Shown here: one piece after another, positions 1-10,956 of the stretch
Layout of the letters: each line of letters starts with the position of its first letter
Position numbering within the stretch: position 1 is the first letter of the stretch
The notes under the pieces: generated by a model
Told to the model about the DNA's origin: nothing
The model's database searches: none
What the model saw: only the letters and a program-made list of their open reading frames with translations
NCBI GenBank assembly: GCA_900465665.1
Contig: UBJO01000011.1
Span: 124,001-188,000, forward strand
Source: Hyphomicrobiales bacterium
GTDB lineage: Bacteria > Pseudomonadota > Alphaproteobacteria > Rhizobiales > Rhizobiaceae
Direction of reading: 5' to 3'
Length of the DNA: 64,000 bases
Made by a program: the position numbers and the translations under genes

Positions 1-504
1 GGCAACAAGGTCTTCGGCGCCGCGATCCTGCGCAAATCGGACCTTTCGCTCGTGGTCGCAGAGACCAACAACGAGCTGGAAAATCCGCTCTGGCATGGCG
101 AGGTGCACACGCTGAAGCGCTTCTACGAGCTGGGCGAGAAGCCTGCCACCAAGGACCTGATCTTCCTATCGACCCACGAACCCTGCACCATGTGCATGTC
201 GGCGATCACCTGGGCCGGCTTCGACAATTTCTACTATTTCTTCAGCCACGAGGATTCCCGCGACGCCTTCGCGATCCCCCACGATCTGAAGATCCTCAAG
301 GAAGTGTTCGGGTTGGAGCCCGGCGGCTACCGCCGCAGCAACGCCTTCTGGAACAGCTTCGCGATCGCCGATCTGGTCGAGACCGAGAGCGACACCAAAA
401 AGGCCGAACTGAAGGCGCAGACGGCGCGGATCAAGGGTCGTTACGACGCGCTTTCCGAGAGCTACCAGTCGTCCAAGGGCGACAACGATATTCCGTTGAA
501 CTGA
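1..504 (+). CDS. Nucleoside/cytidine deaminase family protein (5' truncated by window)
   Basis: The reading frame is open from base 1 to a TGA at 502-504, so the gene starts outside the window; 167 residues are visible. The zinc-deaminase signature is present: an HGE motif (zinc-binding His and catalytic Glu, about visible residues 31-33) followed by a PCTMC motif (the PCxxC cysteine ligands, about 61-65). This fits the cytidine/deoxycytidylate deaminase superfamily, which hydrolytically deaminates nucleobases or nucleosides in the cytoplasm. The C-terminal part (GFDNFYYFF onward) does not let me choose a substrate. It lies 19 bp upstream of mazG on the same strand, so a shared nucleotide-metabolism transcript is possible. 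Family is confident; substrate is unknown. Confidence 0.82.
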   Translation, partial: GNKVFGAAILRKSDLSLVVAETNNELENPLWHGEVHTLKRFYELGEKPATKDLIFLSTHEPCTMCMSAITWAGFDNFYYFFSHEDSRDAFAIPHDLKILKEVFGLEPGGYRRSNAFWNSFAIADLVETESDTKKAELKAQTARIKGRYDALSESYQSSKGDNDIPLN

Positions 505-523
505 CGCGAGCGACCAGAGCACG

Positions 524-1357
524 ATGGAAGCCTCCCAAGACATTTCCCGCCTGATCGAGATCATGGCAGCCCTTCGCAATCCCGAGACCGGTTGCCCCTG
601 GGACATCGTCCAGACTTTCGAGACGATCAAGCCCTATACGATCGAGGAGGCCTACGAGGTTTCCGACGCGATCGAGCGCAACGACATGGACGATCTTTGC
701 GACGAGTTGGGCGACCTGCTTCTGCAGGTCGTGTTCCATGCCCGTATGGCCGAGGAAGCCGGCGAGTTCTCGTTCGGCGACGTGGTCGAAGCGATCACGC
801 GCAAGATGATCCGCCGCCATCCGCATGTCTTCGCCCGCTCCGAGGCGGATACGCCCGACGCGGTGAAGAAGCAGTGGGACGACATCAAGCAGGCAGAGAA
901 GCGCGAGCGCGCTGAGCGCCGGGCCGCACGCGGGATCTCGGAGGATTTCAAGGCCGGCTTTCTCGGCTCGGTGCAGCGCAGCTTTCCGGCGCTGACGGAA
1001 GCGCTGAAGCTGCAGGAACGCGCCGCCAAGGTCGGTTTCGATTGGTCTGCGCCGGAACCCATTCTCGACAAGATCGAGGAGGAGATCGCGGAACTGAGGG
1101 AAGCATTGGCCTCTGGCGACCACGCCAAGGTCAGCGACGAACTCGGCGACCTGATCTTCGCCGTGGTCAATATCGGCCGGCATGTGAAGGCTGATCCGGA
1201 GCAGTCTCTACGCGGAACGAATACCAAGTTCAGGCGCCGTTTCAACCATATAGAAACGTCTCTTGAAGCGGAAGGTGAAACGCTGGAGGCTGCGACGCTG
1301 GAGCGGATGGAAGAGCTATGGCAGGCCGCCAAGGCTATCGAGCGACAGCTGGGCTGA
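524..1357 (+). CDS. mazG: Nucleoside triphosphate pyrophosphohydrolase MazG
   Basis: This 277-residue protein hydrolyses (d)NTPs to NMP and pyrophosphate and is regarded as a cytoplasmic nucleotide-pool or stress-control enzyme. It has the double MazG layout: an N-terminal domain with EEAYEV and DELGD (residues about 41-46 and 60-64) and a C-terminal domain with EEEIAE and DELGD (about 185-190 and 205-209), the acidic metal ligands of the all-alpha NTP pyrophosphatase fold. Length matches the two-domain family. It starts 19 bp after the deaminase gene and ends 10 bp before the FAD monooxygenase start, which suggests cotranscription. Confidence 0.95.
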   Translation: MEASQDISRLIEIMAALRNPETGCPWDIVQTFETIKPYTIEEAYEVSDAIERNDMDDLCDELGDLLLQVVFHARMAEEAGEFSFGDVVEAITRKMIRRHPHVFARSEADTPDAVKKQWDDIKQAEKRERAERRAARGISEDFKAGFLGSVQRSFPALTEALKLQERAAKVGFDWSAPEPILDKIEEEIAELREALASGDHAKVSDELGDLIFAVVNIGRHVKADPEQSLRGTNTKFRRRFNHIETSLEAEGETLEAATLERMEELWQAAKAIERQLG

Positions 1358-1367
1358 CCTGGGCGCC

Positions 1368-2597
1368 ATGAAGCTTGAAACGCTCGACATCGCGATTGCA
1401 GGCGCCGGCGTTGGTGGCCTGTCGCTCGCAGCACTGCTTGCGAGCCGCGGCGCCCGCGTGACCATCTATGATCAGATGAGTGCGCCGCAGCCCGTTGGCT
1501 CCGGCTTCGTGCTGCAGCCGACCGGGGCTGCGGTGCTCTCACGCATGGGCCTGCTTGGCCAAGTCGAGGCGCGTGGCGCCCGCATCAGCCGCATGCATGG
1601 CCGACTGTCCGGCAATGGTCGCACCGTGCTCGATGTCGGCTATCGCACCGGCGCCTATGGCATCGCCATCCAGCGCGTCGCCCTGTTCGATCTCTTGCTC
1701 GAAGCGGCGATCAATGCAGGGGTACGGTTCGAAACATCGTCACGGGTGGCCGAGATCGAGGCTGGCAGCACGCCGCGCCTAGTCCTCGACGGCGGCATCC
1801 GCACGGCAACCGCCGATCTCGCCATCGATGCCATGGGCGCCAACTCGCCGCTCGCCGCGAAAGCCGCCACCGAGCTCGGCTACGGGGCGCTCTGGGCGAC
1901 GGTGCCCTGGCCGGAGCATGGCGTATTCCGCAAGGACGAACTGGAGCAGCGCTACAAGAGAGCAAGCCAGATGGCCGGCGTACTGCCGGTCGGAACGGCG
2001 CGCGATGGCGCGGCTCCGATGGCGACGTTCTTCTGGAGCATCCGCAACAAGGATTTCGAAGCATGGCGGGCTGCCGGGCGCGACGCCTGGATCGACTCGG
2101 TACGATCCTTCTGGCCTGAGGCAGAGGCGCTTGCCGCCGTGGCCGAGCCGGTGCACGCGCGCTACCGGCACTTGACCCGCACGCCGGTCGCCGGCAAGCA
2201 CGTCCTGAAGGTCGGCGACGCCTGGCATGCCACGAGCCCGCAGCTCGGCCAAGGAGCCAACATGGCGCTGCTCGACGCAGCATCGCTCGCTTCAGCGCTC
2301 TGCCGTGAGGCTACTGTCGGCGAGGCCATCGACCGCCATCTGAATCAGCGGCAGATGCATATCCGGTTCTACCAGCTGCTCAGCCGTATCCTGACGCCGT
2401 TTTATCAATCAGACAGCTCAGTGCTGCCTTTCAGCCGCGACATCATGATTGGCCCGGCGACCAAGCTGCCGCTGGTGCGCAGCCTGATCACCACGCTGGT
2501 TACCGGTGAGCTGCTCGATCCGGTCGGACGAATCGCACTCGATCGGCTCGTGTCAGAGAAAAAAGTCGCGGTGCAGGATGAGAGCGCGCTGGTCTAG
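1368..2597 (+). CDS. FAD-dependent monooxygenase (UbiH/PHBH-like)
   Basis: A 409-residue flavoprotein of the aromatic-ring hydroxylase superfamily. The N-terminus carries the Rossmann dinucleotide motif GAGVGG (about residues 12-17), followed by an acidic residue at the end of strand beta-2. A second FAD contact, GDAWHATSPQLGQGAN, sits near residues 285-300; the usual GDAAH is changed to GDAWH. Such enzymes use NAD(P)H and O2 to hydroxylate aromatic or isoprenoid substrates, but nothing here fixes the substrate. I chose the ATG at 1368, ten bases after the mazG stop, because an upstream start at 1263 would lie inside mazG. A second, only distantly similar flavoprotein lies at 59137. It converges on hflX with 34 bp between the ends. 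Confidence 0.85.
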   Translation: MKLETLDIAIAGAGVGGLSLAALLASRGARVTIYDQMSAPQPVGSGFVLQPTGAAVLSRMGLLGQVEARGARISRMHGRLSGNGRTVLDVGYRTGAYGIAIQRVALFDLLLEAAINAGVRFETSSRVAEIEAGSTPRLVLDGGIRTATADLAIDAMGANSPLAAKAATELGYGALWATVPWPEHGVFRKDELEQRYKRASQMAGVLPVGTARDGAAPMATFFWSIRNKDFEAWRAAGRDAWIDSVRSFWPEAEALAAVAEPVHARYRHLTRTPVAGKHVLKVGDAWHATSPQLGQGANMALLDAASLASALCREATVGEAIDRHLNQRQMHIRFYQLLSRILTPFYQSDSSVLPFSRDIMIGPATKLPLVRSLITTLVTGELLDPVGRIALDRLVSEKKVAVQDESALV

Positions 2598-2631
2598 CCG
2601 AGCGCCAAATATAGGGAACAGGAGCGCCGGA

Positions 2632-3960
2632 TCAGCGCTCCCAGTCTTCCTTCGGCCTCGCCGTATTGCCCAGCCGGCGCTCGAGTTCGACGGCTTCCGT
2701 TTCAGACAGCCTGAGATCGAGCGTGACCGATCCATCCTCATTGTCTTCGCGGCTGTCGACGATGGCGTGATCGTAAAGCCATGGCAGCAAGGCAAGCTTA
2801 TCAACCGGGAGCACGACGGTGGTTTCCGTCAGCACGCCGGACAGTCTGCGGCTGATCTCTTCCATCAGCGCATCGACGCCCTCGCCCGTGACGGCAGAGA
2901 CGGCCACGACATTGCGGGCGCCTTCGGCCTTCTGGACGATCGCTTCGTGGTTTTCCGGCTCAAGACGGTCGATCTTGTTCCAGACCTCGATGATGCGCTT
3001 TTCGCCCTCGGCTTCGTCGATTCCGAGATCCTTCAGGATGCGGAGCACGTCAGCGCTTTGCGCCTGGTTGTCCTCGTCGGCCATGTCGCGGACGTGCAGA
3101 ACGAGATCTGCTTCCAGCACCTCTTCCAGCGTCGCGCGGAAGGCGGCGACGAGGTGGGTGGGGAGATCGGAGATGAAGCCGACGGTATCCGACAGGATGA
3201 CGGTGCGGCCATGTGGCAGCTTCATGCGGCGGAGCGTCGGATCGAGCGTCGCAAACAGCATGTCTTCGGCGAGAACGCCGGCGCCGGTGATGCGATTGAA
3301 CAGCGTCGACTTGCCGGCGTTGGTGTAGCCTACCAGCGCCACGATCGGATGCGGCACCTTGCGACGCTTGGCGCGATGCAGCTGGCGAGTGCGGACTACC
3401 TGCTCCAGTTCGCGCTCGAGCTTGATGATGCGATCCTGCAGCATGCGGCGGTCGGCTTCGATCTGGGTTTCACCCGGACCACCCATGAAGCCACCACCAC
3501 CGCGCTGGCGTTCAAGGTGGGTCCAGCTGCGAACCAGCCGGCCCTTCTGATAGTTGAGATGCGCGAGATCGACCTGCAGCGTGCCTTCCTTGGTGGAGGC
3601 GCGGCGGCCGAAGATTTCGAGAATGAGACCCGTGCGGTCGATGACCTTGGCGTTCCATTCCTTCTCGAGATTGCGCTGCTGAACCGGCGTCAGCGGATGA
3701 TCGACGATGACGAGGCCGGAATCGGTCTCATCAAGGCTGTCCTTGATCTCCTGGATCTTGCCGGTGCCCATCAGCGTCGCCGGACGGGGCTCGCTGACGG
3801 TGACGATGGTACCCTTGACCACATCGAGATCGATCGCCTGCGCCAAGCCCGTCGCCTCTTCGAGGCGGCTTTCCGGCGTGCGGGTCGTGGTGATGGTGTC
3901 AGCACTGCCGCGGCTGCCGCGTGCCTGCTTGAGCACGGGCACGACGACGGTCGCGCGCAT
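2632..3960 (-). CDS. hflX: Ribosome-associated GTPase HflX
   Basis: Obg-superfamily GTPase that binds the 50S subunit and in other bacteria splits stalled 70S ribosomes. The 442-residue product has the N-terminal HflX domain, the glycine-rich linker GGGGFMGGPGETQIE (about 154-168), and a G domain with G1 GYTNAGKST (211-219), G3 DTVGF and an NKID-type G4 (WNKIDRL). It is downstream of hfq, the same order as in many proteobacteria. The start is uncertain: the frame is open into hfq, but no ATG occurs between the hfq stop and position 3960. Translation could begin at a non-ATG codon between 3960 and 4037. Confidence 0.92.
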   Translation of the reverse strand: MRATVVVPVLKQARGSRGSADTITTTRTPESRLEEATGLAQAIDLDVVKGTIVTVSEPRPATLMGTGKIQEIKDSLDETDSGLVIVDHPLTPVQQRNLEKEWNAKVIDRTGLILEIFGRRASTKEGTLQVDLAHLNYQKGRLVRSWTHLERQRGGGGFMGGPGETQIEADRRMLQDRIIKLERELEQVVRTRQLHRAKRRKVPHPIVALVGYTNAGKSTLFNRITGAGVLAEDMLFATLDPTLRRMKLPHGRTVILSDTVGFISDLPTHLVAAFRATLEEVLEADLVLHVRDMADEDNQAQSADVLRILKDLGIDEAEGEKRIIEVWNKIDRLEPENHEAIVQKAEGARNVVAVSAVTGEGVDALMEEISRRLSGVLTETTVVLPVDKLALLPWLYDHAIVDSREDNEDGSVTLDLRLSETEAVELERRLGNTARPKEDWER

Positions 3961-4036
3961 GTCATCCCGGTGCTTCACAGCTTCCGGGATGATCGAATCA
4001 TTCTTGGTATCACGTGTCGAGATGACGTCTGTCCTG

Positions 4037-4279
4037 TCAGGAAGCGGATTCTTCGCTTTCGAACATCTGCATCGGCTGGCCGGGCATGATGGTCGAGATC
4101 GCGTGCTTATACACGAGTTGCGAATGGCCGTCACGGCGCAGCAGAACGCAGAAGTTGTCGAACGACGTAACAACGCCGGTCAGCTTCACACCGTTAATCA
4201 GAAATATAGTCAGGGAAATCTTTTGCTTGCGAACAGTATTGAGAAATAAGTCCTGCAGGTTTTGAGAACGTTCCGCCAT
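4037..4279 (-). CDS. hfq: RNA chaperone Hfq
   Basis: An 80-residue Sm-like protein that forms hexamers and pairs small RNAs with mRNA. The Sm1 region ([14 protein letters not shown] onward) binds RNA at the proximal face, and the Sm2 YKH motif is at residues 57-59 ([10 protein letters not shown]). The C-terminal tail is short and acidic (ESEESAS), as in other rhizobial Hfq proteins. I chose MAERSQ at 4279 over an in-frame upstream start at 4312 because it gives the standard Hfq N-terminus. Gene order ntrX-hfq-hflX is conserved in rhizobia, where Hfq also affects nifA expression (general knowledge). Confidence 0.97.
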   Translation of the reverse strand: MAERSQNLQDLFLNTVRKQKISLTIFLINGVKLTGVVTSFDNFCVLLRRDGHSQLVYKHAISTIMPGQPMQMFESEESAS

Positions 4280-4383
4280 CGCGCCGATTCTTTCTTTATT
4301 GCCGGCCTTCACGTGCCGGTAAAATACTTCTTATTTTTCCATCAGGCAGCCGACAACCCTCATCCCTGCTGCCCGGAAAGCCT

Positions 4384-4412
4384 TTGGTATCAAATCGCAA
4401 TCTTTTCCGCAA
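4384..4412 (-). promoter_or_regulatory. Candidate sigma70 promoter for hfq-hflX
   Basis: On the minus strand TTGCGG (4407-4412) and TACCAA (4384-4389) are separated by exactly 17 bases. This lies in the 242-bp gap between ntrX and hfq, about 100 bases upstream of the hfq ATG. The -10 element is weak, so this is a candidate from spacing and position only. Confidence 0.3.
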
Positions 4413-4521
4413 CGGCGAAAAAGGCCTGTCTAATTTTATGCGGCGGCAGATCACCTTGGGCCCCTGCCGTCGCCCTGCCCGCCCATAGAAAAGACACGCC
4501 GGCTACCGATCAAACCTCTGA

Positions 4522-5886
4522 TCAGACGCCGAGCGACTTCAACTTGCGGTGCAGCGCCGAACGCTCCATGCCGACGAACTCGGCGGTGCGTGAGATGTTG
4601 CCGCCGAATCGATTGATCTGGGCGATCAGATAATCCTTCTCGAACATCTCGCGGGCCTCGCGCAGCGGAAGCGTCATGATGTGGTAGTCGTTCTTCGCCG
4701 ATACTTTCGGTAGCATGTCGCCGAGGTCGGTCGGCAGCATCTCGGCGGTGATCGGCGCATCCGGACCATCGGACCGGGCGAGAATCATCAGGCGTTCGAT
4801 GTTGTTGCGCAGCTGGCGGATATTGCCTGGCCAGTCATGGGCCTGCAGCACCGCCATCGCATCGTCCCCGATGCGGCGTGGACGAATGCCGGCCTGCTCG
4901 GAAATCTGGCGCATCAGTTGGTCGACAAGGAACGGGATGTCCTCGCGGCGTTCGGCCAGCGAGGGCACCTTGACCGGCACCACGGCAAGGCGGTGATAGA
5001 GGTCCTCCCGGAACCAGCCTTCGGCGATGCGGCTTTCGAGATTGTAGGCGGTCGAAGAGACGATGCGCACATCGACCTTCACCCGCTTGGAGCCGCCGAC
5101 ACGTTCGAACTGCTGATCGACCAACACGCGCAGGATCTTGTTCTGTGTCTCGCGCGGCATTTCGCCGACCTCGTCGAGGTAGAGGATGCCGCGATGGGCC
5201 TCCTCGAGCGCGCCGATCTTGCGGGCTTGACCGGGCGAACCTTCGGTGCCGAAGAGCGCCACTTCCATGCGGTCGGGCGTGATATTGGCGGCGTTGATAG
5301 CCACGAACGGCCCGCTCGCGCGCGACGACTTCTTGTGGATCATCCGCGCGACCAGCTCCTTGCCGGAGCCGGAGGAGCCAAGGATCATGATGCGGCTGTT
5401 GGTCGGCGATACCTTCTCGATCGTCTGGCGCAGCTGCGAGACGGCAACGGAGGTGCCGATCAGCTCGACCGGATCGCCGGCCTTGCGCTTCAGCTCGGAG
5501 ACCTCGCGCTTGAGCTTGGAATTTTCCAGCGCGCGCTCGGCAATCAGGATCAGGCGGTCGGCCTTGAAGGGCTTCTCGATGAAGTCGAAGGCGCCGCGCT
5601 TGATGGCCGAGACGGCGGTCTCGACATTGCCGTGGCCGGAGATCATGACGACGGGAATATCGGGATGGCGCGCCTTGACCTCGTCCAGCAGCGCCAGACC
5701 GTCGAGCTTGCTGCCCTGCATCCAGATATCGAGGAAGATCAGCCGCGGCGCACGGTCCGAGATCGCAGCAAGGGCGCTGTCGCTGTCGTGGGCGGTGCGG
5801 GTCTCGTGGCCCTCGTCGGAGAGAATGCCGGAGACGATCTCGCGGATGTCGTGTTCGTCGTCGACGACCAGAATATCAGAGGCCAT
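4522..5886 (-). CDS. ntrX: Nitrogen response regulator NtrX
   Basis: Response regulator paired with the NtrY kinase. The 454-residue protein has a receiver domain (VVDD at 7-10, phosphoacceptor D53, K105), an AAA+ domain with Walker A GSSGSGKE (170-177) and Walker B ILYLDEVGE (234-242), and a C-terminal Fis-type helix-turn-helix (GGNISRTAEFVGMERSALH). The GAFTGA loop that sigma54 activators use to touch sigma54 is replaced by TEGSPGQARKIG near 214-225. NtrX is therefore unlikely to act as a classical sigma54 activator. The ATG at 5886 (MASDIL) is preferred over 5892. It overlaps the end of ntrY by 11 bp, implying translational coupling. Confidence 0.95.
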   Translation of the reverse strand: MASDILVVDDEHDIREIVSGILSDEGHETRTAHDSDSALAAISDRAPRLIFLDIWMQGSKLDGLALLDEVKARHPDIPVVMISGHGNVETAVSAIKRGAFDFIEKPFKADRLILIAERALENSKLKREVSELKRKAGDPVELIGTSVAVSQLRQTIEKVSPTNSRIMILGSSGSGKELVARMIHKKSSRASGPFVAINAANITPDRMEVALFGTEGSPGQARKIGALEEAHRGILYLDEVGEMPRETQNKILRVLVDQQFERVGGSKRVKVDVRIVSSTAYNLESRIAEGWFREDLYHRLAVVPVKVPSLAERREDIPFLVDQLMRQISEQAGIRPRRIGDDAMAVLQAHDWPGNIRQLRNNIERLMILARSDGPDAPITAEMLPTDLGDMLPKVSAKNDYHIMTLPLREAREMFEKDYLIAQINRFGGNISRTAEFVGMERSALHRKLKSLGV

Positions 5887-8146
5887 ATGCATTTTCCTTG
5901 TCACTTGCGGCCGAGGCGGCGGGCGATTGCTCCAGGCGTGGCAGATGCACGCGGATCATGGCCCCTCTTCCCTGGTCAAAATCAGCGGGTGCATCATGCA
6001 GTTCGAGCTGCCCGCCATGTTCTTCAATAATCTTCTTCACGATGGCGAGGCCGAGACCGGTCCCCTTCTCGCGCATCGTCATATACGGTTCCAAAATGCT
6101 GTGCCGGTTCTCGACAGGCAGACCGCGGCCGTTGTCGATGATATCGACGGTGAAGCGGTCACGCGGCTGATCAAGCGATGCGCGCACCAGCACCTTGCGC
6201 TCCTCGCGCTCGTCGGCCGGCACGGCCTCGATCGCTTCCACCGCGTTCTTGATGAGATTGCCGAAGGCCTGGCCGAGCATGCGGCTGTCGAATTGTCCTT
6301 CAAGCGGCGCATCGCCGAACTCCTGCAGGAAGGCGACGTGGCTGTTGCCCATCTCGCGCAGGAAGACCGCGTCGTGCAGGATCTTGCGCAGGTCACTTGG
6401 CTCCTTGATCGGCTTCGGCATACGCGCGAAGGAGGAGAACTCGTCGACCATGCGGCCGATATCGCCGACCTGGCGGATGATCGTCTCGGTGCACTGATCG
6501 AAGACGCCGCGGTCATCCTGGTTGATCTGCTTGCCATAGCGGCGCTGGATGCGCTCGGCCGAAAGCTGGATCGGGGTGAGCGGGTTCTTGATTTCGTGGG
6601 CGATACGGCGCGCGACGTCGCCCCAGGCGGTGGAGCGCTGAGCAATCACGAGGTCGGTGATGTCATCGAGCGTGATGACGTAGGATTCGCTGAGATCGCG
6701 CACTTCCTCGCGCGTCACCTGGACGCTCAGCGTGCGCACTGTGCCGGCGCGCACCAGCGCGATCTGCTTGCGGAAATCGCCGCGATAGCGCGACGCCGCC
6801 TCAGTCAGAACCTGGTCGACCTCGGGGGCAATCTCGGAGAGTTGCTTGCCGAGCATGTCGCTCGCATCGAGCGCCATCAGCGTTTCGGCCGAACTGTTGA
6901 CGATCGTGACGCGGCGATCGTGCTCGACGCCGATGACGGCAGCGGTGACGCCCGAGAGCACCGCTTCTATGAAGCGGCGACGGTCGTCCACCTCGTCCTT
7001 GGCTTCGAGGATCTCGTCGCGCTGGGTGCGGATCTCCGAGATCATCTTGTTGAAGGTGCGCGACAGATTGGCGACGTCGCCATCAACGGCATGCACGGGA
7101 ACGACGATGTCCATATTGCCGGATGCGACGCTATCGGCTGCGGTGATGAGCAGGCGGATCGGGCGGACAATACGGTCGGCGACGGCAATGGCCGTCCAGA
7201 TGGCGGCGAGCAACACGATCAGCGCGAAACCGACATAGAGGATGGCGAAGGCGATCTGCAGCGAGAAACGCCCCGCCTCCATCGACCTATATTCGGTGGC
7301 GTTCTCCTCCATCATCCGCATCGCGGTCATGACCTTGGGGTCGACCGCGCGCACCGTATAGAGGAAGGCGCCGTCGATCGATTCGAGCCGGATGATGGCG
7401 CCGACAAGATTGGTGACGCCCGGCGGAATGAGCGTCGGCTGGCCGGCCGAAGCCTTATTGAGCGCGTCCTGGGGGATCGCCGGCAGCGGTTTCTCAGTCT
7501 TGATATCGGCTTGCGTGATAACAGTACCATCCGCCTGCACCAGGAATGCGCCGAGCAGGCCGCGTCCCCTCGCCTGGCGCGTCATCAGCTCGGCAAAGCC
7601 GGTGCGATCGAGATTGAACAGCTGGCGATTGCGCTCGAGGTCGTTTGCCATGGAGACCGTCTGGCCCTGCAGATAGCTCGCATTCTCCATCATGTAGGCC
7701 TGCCCGATATTGCGGGAGGAACTGACGATCGACTGCGTCCTCAGCGCGAACCAGCGGTCTAGACCGGCGTTCAGCGTGATACTGGCAAAGAGGGCCACGA
7801 GAATGGCGGGCGTGATCGCCACGATCGAGAAGAGCACGACGATGCGGATATGCAGACGCGCAGCGGCGCGGCCACGCTTGCGCGCCTTCAGGAGCCGCGA
7901 GACCTCGCGGCCGATCAGCGCCATCAGGCCGAGTACGAAGAAGGAATTGACGACGACGGACGTGATGACGACGGGCGATGTCGGGGCGATCGGCGTCAGG
8001 CCGAGCAGCACGAAGAGCGTCATCGTCGCGCAGAGGAGCGCGCCCCCGGCAAGCACGAGACCGGGCAGAGCAAACAGCGCGCGGCGATCCGTTACCGTGG
8101 TAACTGCTTCGCCCTCCGCCGCCGGCGGCAACGCATCCTGCTTCAT
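5876..8146 (-). CDS. ntrY: Nitrogen sensor histidine kinase NtrY
   Basis: Membrane histidine kinase of about 756 residues that phosphorylates NtrX. The N-terminal third has several hydrophobic segments (for example LFALPGLVLAGGALLCATMT, and another near ARLHIRIVVLFSIVAITPAI) enclosing an extracytoplasmic sensor region. A HAMP segment, a PAS domain, a HisKA box [18 protein letters not shown] with the phosphorylated His, and an HATPase domain (N box KNAVEAIEA, GTGLGLAI) follow. The ATG at 8146 has a GGAG about 10 bases upstream; an alternative ATG at 8176 adds ten residues. The 210-bp gap before it separates ntrYX from ntrBC. Confidence 0.94.
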   Translation of the reverse strand: MKQDALPPAAEGEAVTTVTDRRALFALPGLVLAGGALLCATMTLFVLLGLTPIAPTSPVVITSVVVNSFFVLGLMALIGREVSRLLKARKRGRAAARLHIRIVVLFSIVAITPAILVALFASITLNAGLDRWFALRTQSIVSSSRNIGQAYMMENASYLQGQTVSMANDLERNRQLFNLDRTGFAELMTRQARGRGLLGAFLVQADGTVITQADIKTEKPLPAIPQDALNKASAGQPTLIPPGVTNLVGAIIRLESIDGAFLYTVRAVDPKVMTAMRMMEENATEYRSMEAGRFSLQIAFAILYVGFALIVLLAAIWTAIAVADRIVRPIRLLITAADSVASGNMDIVVPVHAVDGDVANLSRTFNKMISEIRTQRDEILEAKDEVDDRRRFIEAVLSGVTAAVIGVEHDRRVTIVNSSAETLMALDASDMLGKQLSEIAPEVDQVLTEAASRYRGDFRKQIALVRAGTVRTLSVQVTREEVRDLSESYVITLDDITDLVIAQRSTAWGDVARRIAHEIKNPLTPIQLSAERIQRRYGKQINQDDRGVFDQCTETIIRQVGDIGRMVDEFSSFARMPKPIKEPSDLRKILHDAVFLREMGNSHVAFLQEFGDAPLEGQFDSRMLGQAFGNLIKNAVEAIEAVPADEREERKVLVRASLDQPRDRFTVDIIDNGRGLPVENRHSILEPYMTMREKGTGLGLAIVKKIIEEHGGQLELHDAPADFDQGRGAMIRVHLPRLEQSPAASAASDKENAYGL

Positions 8147-8356
8147 TCGTTTAACTCTCCACGCGGCGAAACGCATTTCGCCGCCGTCCTTGGGTCAGGG
8201 TGAAGACCGCGCTCGATCTCCCGCTCGTCCATCGTCGAGCCGGATCTTCGGACGCAGAACTGACCGCAGGAACACAAACCCCTTGCGTGACTTATTGGCA
8301 ACGCAATGTGGCGAAAATGCAACGCATCGCGTCACATTGTCAAGCGCTGCAGGGCG

Positions 8357-9804
<1,448 letters not shown>

Positions 9805-9808
<4 letters not shown>

Positions 9809-10956
9809 CGAGAAGGTCCTGTGGGGGTTATGGTTGCGTCCTCAAGCGATGCGTCCTTGGAGGCAGGCATGAGCACGCGGAATGTGGTTTTGTTGGTCTG
9901 GCTGTCGCATTCGATGATGCCGCCATGATCACCGATGATCTTGGCCACCAGCGCGAGGCCGAGGCCGCTGCCGTTGGTCTTGGTGGTGATGAAGGGGTCG
10001 AACAGATGCGGCAGGAGATCGGACGGCACGCCAGGGCCGTTGTCCTGCACGCAGAACTCCAGCGGCAGCGAGATCTTTTCGCGGGTTCCGGCGACCGAGA
10101 GGCGGATGCCGGGACGGTAGGCGGTCGTCAGCACCACCTCGCCATCCGGCCGGTCGCCGATCGCCTCGGCAGCGTTCTTGACGAGATTGAGGAAGACCTG
10201 CACCAACTGGTCGCGGTTGGCGTAGACCGACGGCAGCGAGGGGTCATAGTTCTCGGTGATCTTGATGTGACGCGCAAAGCCCGCCTTGGCGACCGCCTTC
10301 ACATGATCGAGCACGGAATGGATGTTCACGGGCACGCGATCGACCGGGCGCTCGTCGGAGAAGACCTCCATGCGATCGACCAGCGAGACGATGCGGTCGG
10401 TCTCGTCGCAGATCAGCCGGGTCAACGCGCGGTCGTCGTCGGTTGCCGAGTGCTCGAGCAGCTGCGCGGCGCCGCGAATGCCGGAGAGCGGGTTCTTGAT
10501 CTCATGCGCCAGCATCGAGGCGAGACCTGTGACCGAACGGGCGGCAGCGCGATGCGTCAGCTGCCGGTCGATCTTGTCGGCCATCGAGCGTTCCTGGAAG
10601 ACGATGACGACGGAGCCCGGCTCGCTCGTCACCGGAGCGACGTAGATGTCGACGAGCTTGTCCTGGCCAAGCCTGGGCGAGCTCAGATCGACGCGATACT
10701 CGTTGATCGGCGCGCGGCGCTCGCGCACCTGGTCGATCAGCGCCAGTAGCGGGCTGCCGAAGGGAATGAAAGTCGAGATCTTGTAACGCGCCAGATGCGA
10801 GGCGCTGGCCCCGAAGAAGGCTTCCGCCTCCCAGTTGGCAAAGGCCACAAGCCCTGCGTCATCGACCATGATGACGGGGTTCTGGATGGCGTTGAGAACG
10901 GCCATGGCGACGGCACTGCCGGCATGGGCAGATGATAGCGACGCGTCGTTTGTCAT
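9805..10956 (-). CDS. ntrB: Nitrogen sensor kinase/phosphatase NtrB (NR(II))
   Basis: Soluble histidine kinase of 383 residues, controlled by PII, that phosphorylates or dephosphorylates NtrC. It has no membrane segments. An N-terminal PAS-like domain (about 15-125) is followed by the H box [15 protein letters not shown] with H151 and an HATPase domain containing [19 protein letters not shown] and [12 protein letters not shown]. The ATG at 10956 overlaps the dusB stop as ATGA, and the ntrB stop overlaps the ntrC start the same way, so dusB, ntrB and ntrC form a tightly coupled operon. Confidence 0.96.

Noticed and set aside
2506-4089. 527-codon + strand frame opposite hflX
   Set aside because: Antisense of a clear HflX gene, with low-complexity composition and no start signal.
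3961-4173. N-terminal extension of HflX into hfq
   Set aside because: The extension is the hfq sequence read in another frame and shows no HflX-like residues, so translation must start near or below the hfq stop.
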